From: Mycolicibacterium rhodesiae NBB3
GTDB taxonomy: Bacteria; Actinomycetota; Actinomycetes; Mycobacteriales; Mycobacteriaceae
NCBI RefSeq assembly: GCF_000230895.2
Contig: NC_016604.1
Coordinates: 5,270,001-5,334,000 of the forward strand
Length of the DNA: 64,000 nt
Direction of reading: 5' to 3'
Below are positions 44,790 through 53,439 of the stretch, piece after piece (position 1 is the stretch's first letter; each line of letters begins with the position of its first letter). The translations under genes and the position numbers were made by a program. The notes below the pieces were generated by a model. It did no database searches and was not told the DNA's origin. It worked only from the letters and a program-made list of their open reading frames with translations.

Positions 44790-46345
44790 CAGGCGCATGC
44801 CACCGCGGGTACGAGGCTGCGGGCCATCGCCGGATCGGTGTCTGGATAGTCGGCGCGATGGTGGCACCCCCGCGTCTCAGTCCGCGCAAAGGCCGCCGAC
44901 ATGACAGCACCCGCCACAGTCGTCAACGCCACATCTTCGAAATCCCTGCGCGAGTTGAGCTTCCGAGAAGTCGCGGCCTCCAGATCCTGCGAAAGCGTAC
45001 GTAGGCCCCGGTCGTCGCGGACCACAGATGCGTTGCGCGTCATCGTCCGCTGCAGATCCGGACGCGGCAGTGCGCGCCGCAAGCCGGTCTCCGGCAGCAC
45101 AGCGGTCGACACTCCGGCGTCCAAAGCGTGTGCGGCAGCGGCAATTCCGGCTCGACCACCGATGACAAGGCCCTCGAGCAAACTGTTGGAGGCCAACCGG
45201 TTCGCGCCGTGCATTCCGGTGCGGGCCACCTCCCCCGCGGCGAACAGCCCCGCAAGCTCGGTGCGGCCGTGCATATCGGTGATGACACCACCGCAGCTGT
45301 AATGCGCACCCGGCACGACGGGAATGGGTTGACGCGTCGGGTCGATGCCCGCCGCCCTGCACGCCGCCGTGACGGTCGGAAAACGCTTCTTGAAGCCCTT
45401 GATACCCCTCGCGTCGAGGTAGACGCACGGATCACCGGTCTCGGTCAGCCGCGCATCGATCGCCGCCGCGACGACGTCACGCGGCGCCAGGTCCCCCATG
45501 GGATGCACACCCTCGGTGACCGAACGGCCCTGGGAGTCAACAAGAACCGCACCCTCGCCGCGGACGGCCTCGGTGATGAGCGGCCGGCGCCCGCCCGCAT
45601 GTCCGTCGAACAACATCGTGGGATGGAACTGGATGAACTCGAGGTCGGATACCGGGACCCCGGCCCACATCGCCAGCGCGACACCGTCGCCGGTCGAACC
45701 CTCCGGATTGGTGGTCGCCGAGTACAGATGACCCAGCCCACCAGTCGCCAGGATCACCGACCGCGCGTGGACGATCCCCGGACCGTCGTCGTTGAGGACG
45801 AGGACACCGGTCACCGCCCCCTCGTCATGCAGGATCTCCAGTGCGACGTGGTTGCGACGAATGTCCAGCGTGGCCGCGGCGTGGTCTAACGCGCGCTGCA
45901 CTTCCGCTCCGGTCGCATCGCCGCCCGCGTGGATGATCCGCCGCTTCGAATGTCCACCCTCGCGGGTCAGCGCCCACTGTCCCGGCGTTGCTTCGTCGAA
46001 TCGCGCGCCGTTGTCGACGAGATCGCGCACCGCGCGGTAGCCGTCAGCGACGATCGAACGCACGACCTCGGGATCACACAGTCCGGCACCGGCAGCCAAC
46101 GTGTCCGCGACGTGTGCCTCCACGGAGTCGCCGCCCGCACGCAAGGCGGCCGGCAACACGACGGCGATGCCGCCCTGCGCGTAGAACGTGGCCGTATCCC
46201 CGGCCTTGCTGAGCACCATCACCTTTCGGCCACGGCGATGTGCCGCGAGCGCGGCCACCAGGCCTGCCACGCCGGTGCCGATCACCACGACGTCGGCGCG
46301 CTGCTGCCAGTAGCCCCGCCCACCGCAGGACACCGACCCGGTCAT
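44789..46345 (-). CDS. nadB: L-aspartate oxidase
   Basis: 518 residues from ATG 46345 (ATGA overlap with nadA). FAD motif VVVIGTGVAGLVAALAAHRRG at the N-terminus, FYAQGGIAVVLP near residue 60, catalytic region EFIQFHPTML and HYSCGGVITDMHGRT. It oxidises aspartate to iminoaspartate with fumarate or oxygen as acceptor. The apparent frame to 46495 lies inside nadA and is not used. Confidence 0.96.
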   Translation of the reverse strand: MTGSVSCGGRGYWQQRADVVVIGTGVAGLVAALAAHRRGRKVMVLSKAGDTATFYAQGGIAVVLPAALRAGGDSVEAHVADTLAAGAGLCDPEVVRSIVADGYRAVRDLVDNGARFDEATPGQWALTREGGHSKRRIIHAGGDATGAEVQRALDHAAATLDIRRNHVALEILHDEGAVTGVLVLNDDGPGIVHARSVILATGGLGHLYSATTNPEGSTGDGVALAMWAGVPVSDLEFIQFHPTMLFDGHAGGRRPLITEAVRGEGAVLVDSQGRSVTEGVHPMGDLAPRDVVAAAIDARLTETGDPCVYLDARGIKGFKKRFPTVTAACRAAGIDPTRQPIPVVPGAHYSCGGVITDMHGRTELAGLFAAGEVARTGMHGANRLASNSLLEGLVIGGRAGIAAAAHALDAGVSTAVLPETGLRRALPRPDLQRTMTRNASVVRDDRGLRTLSQDLEAATSRKLNSRRDFEDVALTTVAGAVMSAAFARTETRGCHHRADYPDTDPAMARSLVPAVACA

Positions 46346-47385
46346 TCGCCGCCGCCGGGCTGACCGATCTCGATCATGCGCAAGACGCTGGCACGCCCCA
46401 ACCGGGCCATCTCCGGGTCGACGTGGACTTCGTCCTTGCCCTCCACCAGACAGCGCAGCAGCGCTGCCGGGGTGATCATCTTCATGAACTTGCACGACGC
46501 GCGGTCGTTGACCGCTCGGAAGTCGACCTCCGGTGCGGCGCGGCGTAATTGGTGCAGCATCCCGACCTCGGTGGCGACCAGCACCTGCCGCGCCCTGGTT
46601 TCCCGGGCGGCGTCGAGCATGCCGCCGGTCGAGAGGATCTTGACCCGGTCCTCGGGGAAAGCGCCCTCACCCGCCAGATACAGAGCCGACGTGGCACAAC
46701 CGCATTCGGGGTGTACGTAGAGTTCGGCGTCGGGGTGCGCCCGCGCCTGGTCGGCAAGCTCGTCGCCGTTGATGCCCGCATGGACGTGACATTCCCCAGC
46801 CCACACATGCAGGTTCTCGCGGCCGGTCACCCGCCGCACGTGGGCGCCGAGGAACTGGTCCGGGCAGAACAGCACCTCGCGGTCGGCGGGGATCGACGCG
46901 ACCACCTCGACGGCGTTCGACGACGTGCAGCAGATGTCGGTCTCGGCCTTCACCGCCGCGGTGGTGTTCACGTACGAAACCACCACGGCACCGGGATGTT
47001 CGGCCTTCCAGGCCCGCAGCTCGTCGGCGGTGATCGAGTCGGCCAGCGAACATCCGGCCCGCTGGTCCGGGATCAGAACGGTCTTGTCAGGCGACAGGAT
47101 CTTGGCGGTCTCGGCCATGAAGTGCACGCCGCAGAACACGATGGTGTCTTCGGGCACCTCGGCCGCGATGCGCGACAACGCCAGCGAGTCGCCGACGTGG
47201 TCCGCGACGTCCTGAATGGCAGGCAGCTGGTAATTGTGCGCCAGCAACGTCGCGCCGCGCAGATCGGCCAGGCGGCGGACCTCCTCGGCCCATTCCTGGT
47301 CGCCGTCGACACCGGAAAAGCCGGCCGGACCGGCGATGATTCGATCCGCCAGGTCATTAGCGGGCATGCGATCCAAAACCGTCAT
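46342..47385 (-). CDS. nadA: Quinolinate synthase A
   Basis: 347 residues from ATG 47385, chosen because AAGGA lies seven bases upstream; an ATG at 47400 would place five more residues before it. The three [4Fe-4S] cysteines are in DQRAGCSLAD, DICCTSSNAVEV and HPECGCATSAL. It condenses iminoaspartate with DHAP to quinolinate. First gene of the nadABC run; the NrtR operator lies directly upstream. Confidence 0.96.
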   Translation of the reverse strand: MTVLDRMPANDLADRIIAGPAGFSGVDGDQEWAEEVRRLADLRGATLLAHNYQLPAIQDVADHVGDSLALSRIAAEVPEDTIVFCGVHFMAETAKILSPDKTVLIPDQRAGCSLADSITADELRAWKAEHPGAVVVSYVNTTAAVKAETDICCTSSNAVEVVASIPADREVLFCPDQFLGAHVRRVTGRENLHVWAGECHVHAGINGDELADQARAHPDAELYVHPECGCATSALYLAGEGAFPEDRVKILSTGGMLDAARETRARQVLVATEVGMLHQLRRAAPEVDFRAVNDRASCKFMKMITPAALLRCLVEGKDEVHVDPEMARLGRASVLRMIEIGQPGGGE

Positions 47386-47409
47386 AACCGGTTCCTTCAT
47401 TCCGTCGAG

Positions 47410-47432
47410 GTTTTCGACTTACAATCGAAAAC
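47410..47432. promoter_or_regulatory. NrtR operator between nadA and nrtR
   Basis: GTTTTCGA-CTTACAA-TCGAAAAC, a perfect 8+7+8 palindrome. The right arm ends at the base before the nrtR ATG (47433). On the minus strand TAATAT at 47440-47445 is a plausible -10 box for nadA, which would put the nadA transcription start next to or inside the palindrome, so binding would block it. The same placement would also stop readthrough into nrtR. Confidence 0.8.
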
Positions 47433-48125
47433 ATGGTCTATATTAGCACCGAACACGAGGTGCTTGCCGCCGTGTTCCAGGTTCGCGCTGTCGACTCTCC
47501 GAAACCTGCACTTCACGTGCTGTTGTGGCAGCGTGCACTGGACCCCGAGGCCGGAAAGTGGGCCCTGCCCGGCGGCCGGTTGCGCGACGACGAGGACTTG
47601 ACCAGCTCAGTCCGGCGTCAACTCGCCGAAAAAGTCGACCTGCGTGAGGTTGCTCACCTTGAACAACTCGCAGTTTTCTCAGATCCCGAACGGGTGCCGG
47701 GCGCACGCACCATCGCCTCGACGTTCCTCGGTCTGGTGCCCTCCCCCGCTACCCCCGAGCTGCCGTCGGACACTCGTTGGCATCCCGTGGACGATTTGCC
47801 CGCGATGGCGTTCGATCATGGTCCGATGGTCGAGCACGCCAGCGCCCGGCTTGTTGCCAAATTGTCATACACGAACATCGGATTTGCTTTGGCGCCAACT
47901 GAATTCGCCGTATCGACATTGCGGGACATCTACAGCGCCGCACTCGGGCACCCGGTGGACGCGACCAACTTGCAGCGCGTGCTGGAGCGCCGCAACGTCA
48001 TCACCAGGACCGGCACCACAGCGCGGTCAGGCCGCAGCGGCGGTCGCCCTGCGGCCCTCTACCGCTTCACCGACTCCCGGTATCGGGTGACCGACGAATT
48101 TGCAGCATTGCGCCCGCCAGGGTGA
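47433..48125 (+). CDS. nrtR: NrtR, Nudix-related repressor of NAD synthesis
   Basis: 230 residues. The N-terminal Nudix-like domain runs to about residue 150; its Nudix box (GRLRDDEDLTSSVRRQLAEKVDL) keeps the spacing but lacks the RE and EE pair of active enzymes (RQ and EK instead), consistent with a regulator that senses ADP-ribose. The C-terminal ~75 residues form the winged helix (TLRDIYSAALGHP, SGGRPAALYRF). It is divergent from nadABC with a palindrome between. The ATG directly abuts the operator; a GTG at 47460 (VLAAVFQ) is an alternative start. Confidence 0.88.
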   Translation: MVYISTEHEVLAAVFQVRAVDSPKPALHVLLWQRALDPEAGKWALPGGRLRDDEDLTSSVRRQLAEKVDLREVAHLEQLAVFSDPERVPGARTIASTFLGLVPSPATPELPSDTRWHPVDDLPAMAFDHGPMVEHASARLVAKLSYTNIGFALAPTEFAVSTLRDIYSAALGHPVDATNLQRVLERRNVITRTGTTARSGRSGGRPAALYRFTDSRYRVTDEFAALRPPG

Positions 48126-48168
48126 GTCGGACTGGCTTCTTAGCGCTTTCTTAAGTAAGTTTGGCCGG

Positions 48169-49506
48169 ATGGATCTGGGCAGCGTCGCACCAGCAGCTGG
48201 TGCTGAGTGGATCGGGCACGTCCCCCACGAGGAACTGGTGCGGGGCACCCGCCCTGCGCTGCCATCCGATGACCCGTTCTACGAACCTCCTACGGGCTAC
48301 CAGCACGCCACGCCGGGAACCGTCCTGCGCAGCCGGGACGTTGAGCTGGCGTTCATGGGCCTGATCCCGCAGCGCGTGCGGGCCACTCAGCTGCTTTATC
48401 GCACGACCGACATGCACGGCTCGGCCGATGCTGCCGCCACAACGGTGATCGTGCCCGCTGAGCGCGCCCCGGCCGCCGTCACGCCGGTGATCTCCTACCA
48501 ATGCGCGATCGACGCCGTCACGTCGCGCTGCTTCCCGTCCTACGCCCTGCGCCGTCACGCGCATGCAACGGGTTCGGTCGCGCAGTTCGAGTTCCTTCTG
48601 GTGGCCGCCTGCCTCGCCGAGGGCTGGGCGGTGTCAGTACCCGACCACGAGGGCCGCCTCGGCATGTGGGGAGCTCCGTATGAACCCGGCTACCACGTTC
48701 TCGACGGATTGCGTGCCGCAGTCAGCACCAAGCGGCTGGGGTTGTCACCGGACGCGCAGATCGGCCTATGGGGCTATTCCGGCGGAGGGCTCGCCACCGC
48801 ATGGGCCGCCGAGATGAGCGGCTCCTACGCGCCGGAATTGAATGTCGTCGGCGCGGTGCTCGGATCGCCGGTCGGCGATCTCGGCCACACGTTCCGCAGG
48901 CTCAACGGGAGCCACATGGCGGGCCTGCCTGCCCTCGTCGTCGCGGCGCTCTCCGACATCTATCCCGAGCTGAACAAGATCATCGAGCAGCACGTCACCG
49001 ACGAGGGCAGGACACTGCTGCAACGGCTGCACACCATGACCACTGCGGAGGCCGTCGTCCGGATGTTCAGGAAGGACATGGGCGACATGCTGGACGCGCC
49101 CCTCGAGCAGATCCTGGGCACCCCGGAGGTGCAGCATGTCTTCTCCGATATCAAGCTCGGCGTGGCGGTGCCGACTCCGCCGGTGCTCATCGTGCAGGCG
49201 GTGCACGACCTGCTGATCGACGTCCACGACATCGACGAACTGGCCGAAACCTACAAATCGGGTGGGGCCTCGGTGACCTACCACCGCGACATGTTCAGCG
49301 AGCATCTTTTGCTGCACCCGATGTCGGCGCCCATGGCGCTCCGCTGGCTCATCGACCGGTTTGCCGGAAAACCCGCGTCGGAGCACATGGTTCGAACCAA
49401 ATGGCCGACGCTGCTGAACCCGATGACCTACGTCGGCATGGCGCGGTTGGCGAAAATCGTCGCCAAAGTCGTCACTGGCCGGACGGTAGAGCGGACCCCG
49501 CTTTAG
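48169..49506 (+). CDS. Secretory-lipase-family hydrolase
   Basis: 445 residues from ATG 48169. Alpha/beta hydrolase of the LIP family: nucleophile elbow LWGYSGGGLATAWAAE (about residue 205), VPDHEGRLGMWGAP before it, the Asp region PVLIVQAVHDLLIDVHD and the His in MFSEHLLLHP. No clear signal peptide at the chosen start. The homologue at this position in M. tuberculosis is Rv1592c, as I recall, a lipase. Its 3' end overlaps the DUF2567 gene by 35 bases on the opposite strand. Confidence 0.85.
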   Translation: MDLGSVAPAAGAEWIGHVPHEELVRGTRPALPSDDPFYEPPTGYQHATPGTVLRSRDVELAFMGLIPQRVRATQLLYRTTDMHGSADAAATTVIVPAERAPAAVTPVISYQCAIDAVTSRCFPSYALRRHAHATGSVAQFEFLLVAACLAEGWAVSVPDHEGRLGMWGAPYEPGYHVLDGLRAAVSTKRLGLSPDAQIGLWGYSGGGLATAWAAEMSGSYAPELNVVGAVLGSPVGDLGHTFRRLNGSHMAGLPALVVAALSDIYPELNKIIEQHVTDEGRTLLQRLHTMTTAEAVVRMFRKDMGDMLDAPLEQILGTPEVQHVFSDIKLGVAVPTPPVLIVQAVHDLLIDVHDIDELAETYKSGGASVTYHRDMFSEHLLLHPMSAPMALRWLIDRFAGKPASEHMVRTKWPTLLNPMTYVGMARLAKIVAKVVTGRTVERTPL

Positions 49507-50104
49507 CGGTCGGATCGAGTTCGTCGCGTTCGATGGGTGGCCACGCACCCAGATCGTCCCGTGCGATCGCCACCGCCGTGAGCGCGTAGACCAGTGCGGC
49601 GATCGCTGCGGGAAACAGGATCGTGACGGCCACCAGCAAGGGCGAGTGCCCGAAGAACACCGGTGGCGCCTCGGTCACGTAATGCACGCGATGTTCGGCT
49701 GAGATCGGTGCGGCGGCGACGTCGATCGACCCGTACCGCCAATGCACCAGCGCCGCACCGACTCCCGTGGCCGCGCCGGCCGCCGCAGCTCCCCCCAGGG
49801 CCAGCGCCGCGACCATCATCGGGCCGCGGTGCGCACGCCACTGCCACACCAGCACCGCGGCGACAACTGCCATCACGCACAACATTCCGACGACTAGGAA
49901 GGACGCGACGAAGAAGTTGTCTGCCTCGGTGCCGAGGTGCGCCCGAACGCGTTCCCCGCTCTTCGTCAGCGCGACCACACCGTGCACCGGTGGCGCCAGC
50001 CACGCCCATAGCGCCCCGATCAACGCGCCGGTCAGCGTCAGTGCAGCGACCACAGTGATCGCGGCGCGCCCGCGCGAAATTCGGGGCGGTGCTACCTCGC
50101 TCAT
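49472..50104 (-). CDS. DUF2567-like membrane protein
   Basis: 210 residues with four hydrophobic helices: AAITVVAALTLTGALIGALW, NFFVASFLVVGMLCVMAVVAA, MMVAALALGGAAAAGAATG and PLLVAVTILFPAAIAALVYAL. Function unknown. The ATG overlaps the bsaP stop, so it is the third gene of bioB-bsaP-DUF2567, an arrangement shared with M. tuberculosis (Rv1591, Rv1590, bioB). Confidence 0.82.
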   Translation of the reverse strand: MSEVAPPRISRGRAAITVVAALTLTGALIGALWAWLAPPVHGVVALTKSGERVRAHLGTEADNFFVASFLVVGMLCVMAVVAAVLVWQWRAHRGPMMVAALALGGAAAAGAATGVGAALVHWRYGSIDVAAAPISAEHRVHYVTEAPPVFFGHSPLLVAVTILFPAAIAALVYALTAVAIARDDLGAWPPIERDELDPTAKAGSALPSGQ

Positions 50105-50292
50105 CGCTGCTCCAGATCCTTCGAGTCAGTCAGGCCGTGCCGCGAACACTTGGCGGACCAACCGTCGGGACGCACCTGAACGATCATTCGCCGACCGCAT
50201 TCGGCGCAGAACCGCGGCGGCTCGAGACCCAGTTGCGCGGCCGGCGGCAGCGCCGTGCCGTCGGGTTCGCCCGTATAGACGTTGAACGCCAT
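50101..50292 (-). CDS. bsaP: Biotin synthase auxiliary protein BsaP
   Basis: 63 residues. Conserved pattern: FCAECGRRM then CSRHG, three cysteines and a His able to hold a small iron-sulphur cluster or metal. From memory, this short protein is needed for BioB activity in mycobacteria, where it is thought to rebuild the auxiliary cluster consumed in sulphur insertion. It sits 12 bases after bioB on the same strand, the expected context, and is coupled to the membrane protein gene. Confidence 0.85.
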   Translation of the reverse strand: MAFNVYTGEPDGTALPPAAQLGLEPPRFCAECGRRMIVQVRPDGWSAKCSRHGLTDSKDLEQR

Positions 50293-50304
50293 GACCTGAT
50301 GGTT

Positions 50305-51300
50305 CTACAGGCTGGCGTTGAGCGCCTTGATGGGCATCTGCAGATCCTCGAGGAGCTCCAGATCCGCTTCGGCCGGCCGACCCAGCGTCGTCAGGTAGTT
50401 GCCGACGATGACGGCGTTGATGCCGCCGAGGATGCCCTGTTTGGCGCCCAGGTCGCCAAGCGTGATCTCGCGGCCACCTGCGAACCGCAGCATGGTGCGC
50501 GGCAACGCCAGGCGGAACGCGGCGACAGCCTTCAGCGCCTCCGACGCGGGCAACACGTCGAGGTCGCCGAACGGTGTGCCCGGCCGCGGGTTGAGGAAGT
50601 TCAGCGGCACCTCGTGCGGATCGAGTTCGGCCAGGTTGGCGGCGAACTCCGCACGCTGCTCCAATGTCTCACCCATGCCGAGGATGCCTCCGCAGCAGAC
50701 CTCCATGCCTGCCTCGCGGACCATCTGCAGGGTGTCCCACCGCTCTTCCCAGCTGTGCGTGGTCACGACATTGGTGAAGAACGACCGCGCGGTCTCCAGA
50801 TTGTGGTTGTAGCGGTGCACACCCATGTCCGAGAGCCGCTGGACCTGCTCGGCGGTCAGCATGCCCAGCGAACAGGCGATCTGGATGTCGACTTCGTTGC
50901 GGATCGCCTCGATGCCCGCGGCGACCTGTGCGAGCAGACGCTCGTCGGGACCGCGCACGGCGGCGACGATGCAGAATTCGGTCGCACCACTCTTGGCGGT
51001 CTGCTTGGCGGCCTCCACCAGGCTGGGGATATCCAGCCAAGCACTGCGGACCGGCGACGCGAAAAGACCCGACTGTGAACAGAAGTGACAGTCTTCCGGG
51101 CAACCGCCGGTCTTGAGGCTGATGATGCCTTCGACCTCGACGTCGGGTCCGCACCACTTCATCCGAACCTCGTGCGCGAGCTCGAGTAGTTCGTCGAGGT
51201 TCTCGTCGGGCAGCCGCAGCACCTGCAGCGTCTGATCCTGGTCGAGGCCTTCGCCGCGCTCCAGTACCTGGTCGCGGGCCTTCGCCAGAATGTCGCTCAC
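50305..51300 (-). CDS. bioB: Biotin synthase
   Basis: 331 residues from GTG 51300 (VSDILAKARDQ), with GAGAGG nine bases upstream; a TTG at 51321 would start within the operator region. Radical-SAM Cys motif CPEDCHFC, then the BioB-type CCGGILGMGET and the conserved Arg region NPRPGTPF. It inserts sulphur into dethiobiotin. The TGAAC-N3-GTTCA operator lies 23 bases upstream of the start. Confidence 0.96.
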   Translation of the reverse strand: MSDILAKARDQVLERGEGLDQDQTLQVLRLPDENLDELLELAHEVRMKWCGPDVEVEGIISLKTGGCPEDCHFCSQSGLFASPVRSAWLDIPSLVEAAKQTAKSGATEFCIVAAVRGPDERLLAQVAAGIEAIRNEVDIQIACSLGMLTAEQVQRLSDMGVHRYNHNLETARSFFTNVVTTHSWEERWDTLQMVREAGMEVCCGGILGMGETLEQRAEFAANLAELDPHEVPLNFLNPRPGTPFGDLDVLPASEALKAVAAFRLALPRTMLRFAGGREITLGDLGAKQGILGGINAVIVGNYLTTLGRPAEADLELLEDLQMPIKALNASL

Positions 51301-51323
51301 TTGTGAGGTCCTCTCATCCAACT

Positions 51324-51341
51324 TGAACAGCGTTCAGGTTA
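51324..51341 (-). promoter_or_regulatory. BioQ-type operator and -10 element of bioB
   Basis: TGAAC-AGC-GTTCA (51324-51336), followed on the plus strand by AGGTTA, which on the minus strand is TAACCT (51336-51341), a good -10 box. The transcription start would fall inside the palindrome, the arrangement of a simple repressor. The same 18-base block occurs before bioF with one base different. The TetR gene starts 15 bases to the right. Confidence 0.82.
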
Positions 51342-51351
51342 GGCTACTGGT

Positions 51352-51915
51352 GTGCAGCTCCACAAATGCGACGTGGTCGAGGCGGCGGCGAACCTGCTGG
51401 ACGAGTACGGGATCGCCGACCTGACGATGCGGCGGCTCGCGCGCGAGCTGAACGTGTCCCCTGGCGCCCTGTACTGGCATTTCGCCAACAAGCAGGAACT
51501 GCTGGGCGCCATATCCGACCGCATCCTGGACGGGGTGCCGTCCGCGCGGGGGGTTGCCGACGTGTGCCACCGGCTGCGCGATGCTCTGCTGTCGCACACC
51601 GACGGCGCCGAGCTGGTGTCGGCGAGCTTCGCGGCAGGTCAATCGTCCGCCATGAAGCAGATTCTGGCGGTCCTCACCGAGGCGGTATCCGAGGTGGGCG
51701 TGGACTCCGCGCATGCCGAACTGGCGGCGCGCACGGTCGTCTACTACGTGCTGGGATTCACCGTGGACGAACAGTCCCGACTGCAGTGGGACGCCGCGGG
51801 CGCCGAGCTGCCCGAGTGGCAGTCCGTGCTCACCGACGACGCCAATGCGCGGTTCGGATTCGGCCTTCGCCTGTTCGTCGACGGAATCAACGTTTCGCAG
51901 GCGATCTTCGAGTAG
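51352..51915 (+). CDS. bioQ: TetR-family regulator, probable BioQ
   Basis: 187 residues from GTG 51352. N-terminal HTH: VVEAAANLLDEYGIADLTMR then ELNVSPGALYWHFANKQELL, the form seen in TetR proteins such as BioQ. It is divergent from bioB and shares the palindromic site, the same layout as the BioQ-bioB locus described in mycobacteria and corynebacteria. It should repress bioB, bioFD and itself. I am confident of the family, moderately of the name. Confidence 0.82.
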   Translation: MQLHKCDVVEAAANLLDEYGIADLTMRRLARELNVSPGALYWHFANKQELLGAISDRILDGVPSARGVADVCHRLRDALLSHTDGAELVSASFAAGQSSAMKQILAVLTEAVSEVGVDSAHAELAARTVVYYVLGFTVDEQSRLQWDAAGAELPEWQSVLTDDANARFGFGLRLFVDGINVSQAIFE

Positions 51916-51917
51916 AC

Positions 51918-52253
51918 GTGATCACCGTCGACGACGTCCGACGTATCGCCTCGACGCTGCCGAGGTCGAGTGAAGTCGTCGTCCGCGACAGCATCAGGTT
52001 CCGCGCCGGGCGGCTCGTGTACGCCGCGTTCTCGCGCGACGAGACGGTGATGGGCGTCGGGTTCCCCAAGGAGGAGCGCGCGGGGATGGTCGCCGCCCAA
52101 CCAGACAAGTTCATGCTGCCGCGCAAATCGGAGCTGCGATACAACTGGATTCTCGTGCGGCTCGACGCGATCGAGCTCGACGAGCTTCGCGAGTTGGTGA
52201 TCGACGGCTGGCGCATGTGCGTACCAAAAAGCGTTGGCGAGACGGTCTCTTAG
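51918..52253 (+). CDS. MmcQ/YjbR-family protein
   Basis: 111 residues from a GTG two bases after the TetR stop. The pattern VDDVRRIASTLPRSSEVVVRD..., KFMLPRKSELRYNWILVRL and LRELVIDGWRMCVPKSV is typical of the small YjbR/MmcQ DNA-binding-like fold. Biological role unknown. It follows bioQ and probably shares its transcript; it overlaps the 2'-5' RNA ligase gene tail-to-tail by four bases. Confidence 0.8.
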   Translation: MITVDDVRRIASTLPRSSEVVVRDSIRFRAGRLVYAAFSRDETVMGVGFPKEERAGMVAAQPDKFMLPRKSELRYNWILVRLDAIELDELRELVIDGWRMCVPKSVGETVS

Positions 52254-52771
52254 ATCGAATACTCGCGTTTGGCGTTGCCGTCCCAGTGCCTGATACCGAC
52301 GCCGGTCGCAGACAGCTCGCGACTCACACTCTGCACCGTCAGCGCCGACTGCAATTGCTCGGCGGGTACCCGGCGAGCCAAGGTCACATGCGGCGTCCAC
52401 TGACCGGGCTGCGAATGCGGCAGCGGGCCTTGCGGCGCATGCGGCAGGCAGGCGTCGTGAATGTCGGCCTGCAGCGACAGCAGTGGCACTGACGGAACGA
52501 TCAGCCGCACGAGCGTGAACTGCCGTCGGCCGAAAAGCATGGGCGCGCCGACGGTGCAGGTGATCGGCAGCTGCCGAAGCAACGGCCGCAGCGCGTCATC
52601 GACCGCCGTGTCCATTGTTTCGGCGACCGCCAGGGTGACGTGCGGCCGATTGCTCGGCGCCTTGTGCCCGGCCTGACTGCGTACACCCGTGTCAGCGAGG
52701 TCGTCCCAGATACGCCGGATCGCCGCCTCGGTGTCCGCGTCGAACAGCAACTCGACGGAATGCACCATCAT
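52250..52771 (-). CDS. 2'-5' RNA ligase-family (LigT-like) protein
   Basis: 173 residues. The two H-x-T motifs of the 2H phosphoesterase superfamily are RPHVTLA (about residue 43) and TPHVTLA (about residue 127). Members cleave or ligate 2',3'-cyclic phosphates. The ATG overlaps the bioD stop, so it is the last gene of bioF-bioD-ligT. A link to biotin is not expected from the family. Confidence 0.87.
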   Translation of the reverse strand: MMVHSVELLFDADTEAAIRRIWDDLADTGVRSQAGHKAPSNRPHVTLAVAETMDTAVDDALRPLLRQLPITCTVGAPMLFGRRQFTLVRLIVPSVPLLSLQADIHDACLPHAPQGPLPHSQPGQWTPHVTLARRVPAEQLQSALTVQSVSRELSATGVGIRHWDGNAKREYSI

Positions 52772-53439
52772 CGAGCCAGACTGCTCACCCAGGCCGGATC
52801 GAACGCCGCCGAGCAGACGGCCTCGAAGTCTGCAGCGCTCACCGCGCCAAGGCCCGCGGGGAGCACCGCCCGCACCGGCGCCAGCCTGCCCAGTGCCTCA
52901 CGATTACCCTCTTCGGCGGGTCCCGGATCGGACGGCCACGCTCCGATCACCAAACCGGCACACGGAATACCCTGGGAAGCAAGCGATTCCAACGTCAACG
53001 CGGTGTGGTTCAACGTACCCAGTCCCGCGGCGACGACCACGAGTACCGGTGCGGCCAGGTCGATCGCGACGTCGCGCAGCGTCACACCATCCTGGCCCAG
53101 TTCGACGAGCAGACCGCCGGCCCCCTCGACCAGCACCAATTCCGCGCGTGCCTCGTGCACCGACCCGACCAGTTCAGCCCGCGTGGGCAACGGCCGACCC
53201 GACCGTTGCGCCGCCGCGACCGGTGCCAGCGGCTCGGGGTATCGCCACGACCCATGAAGGTCGGTCACACCGGACAGCCGGGCGATGTCAGCGAGGTCGT
53301 CGTCCACCGGGCTTCCGGTCTGCACGGGTTTGCACACCGCGACGCCGATGCCTGCCAGCCGTGCATGACAGGCCAGTGCGGCCGTCGCGACCGTCTTGCC
53401 GACGCCGGTATCGGTTCCGGTGACGACGAGAGTGCTCAC
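52768..53439 (-). CDS. bioD: Dethiobiotin synthetase
   Basis: 223 residues. P-loop VTGTDTGVGKTVATAAL, then CKPVQTG and VLVEGAGGLLV, the catalytic residues of BioD. It closes the ureido ring of DAPA with CO2 and ATP. GTG start overlaps the bioF stop (GTGA). Confidence 0.96.
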   Translation of the reverse strand: MSTLVVTGTDTGVGKTVATAALACHARLAGIGVAVCKPVQTGSPVDDDLADIARLSGVTDLHGSWRYPEPLAPVAAAQRSGRPLPTRAELVGSVHEARAELVLVEGAGGLLVELGQDGVTLRDVAIDLAAPVLVVVAAGLGTLNHTALTLESLASQGIPCAGLVIGAWPSDPGPAEEGNREALGRLAPVRAVLPAGLGAVSAADFEAVCSAAFDPAWVSSLAR

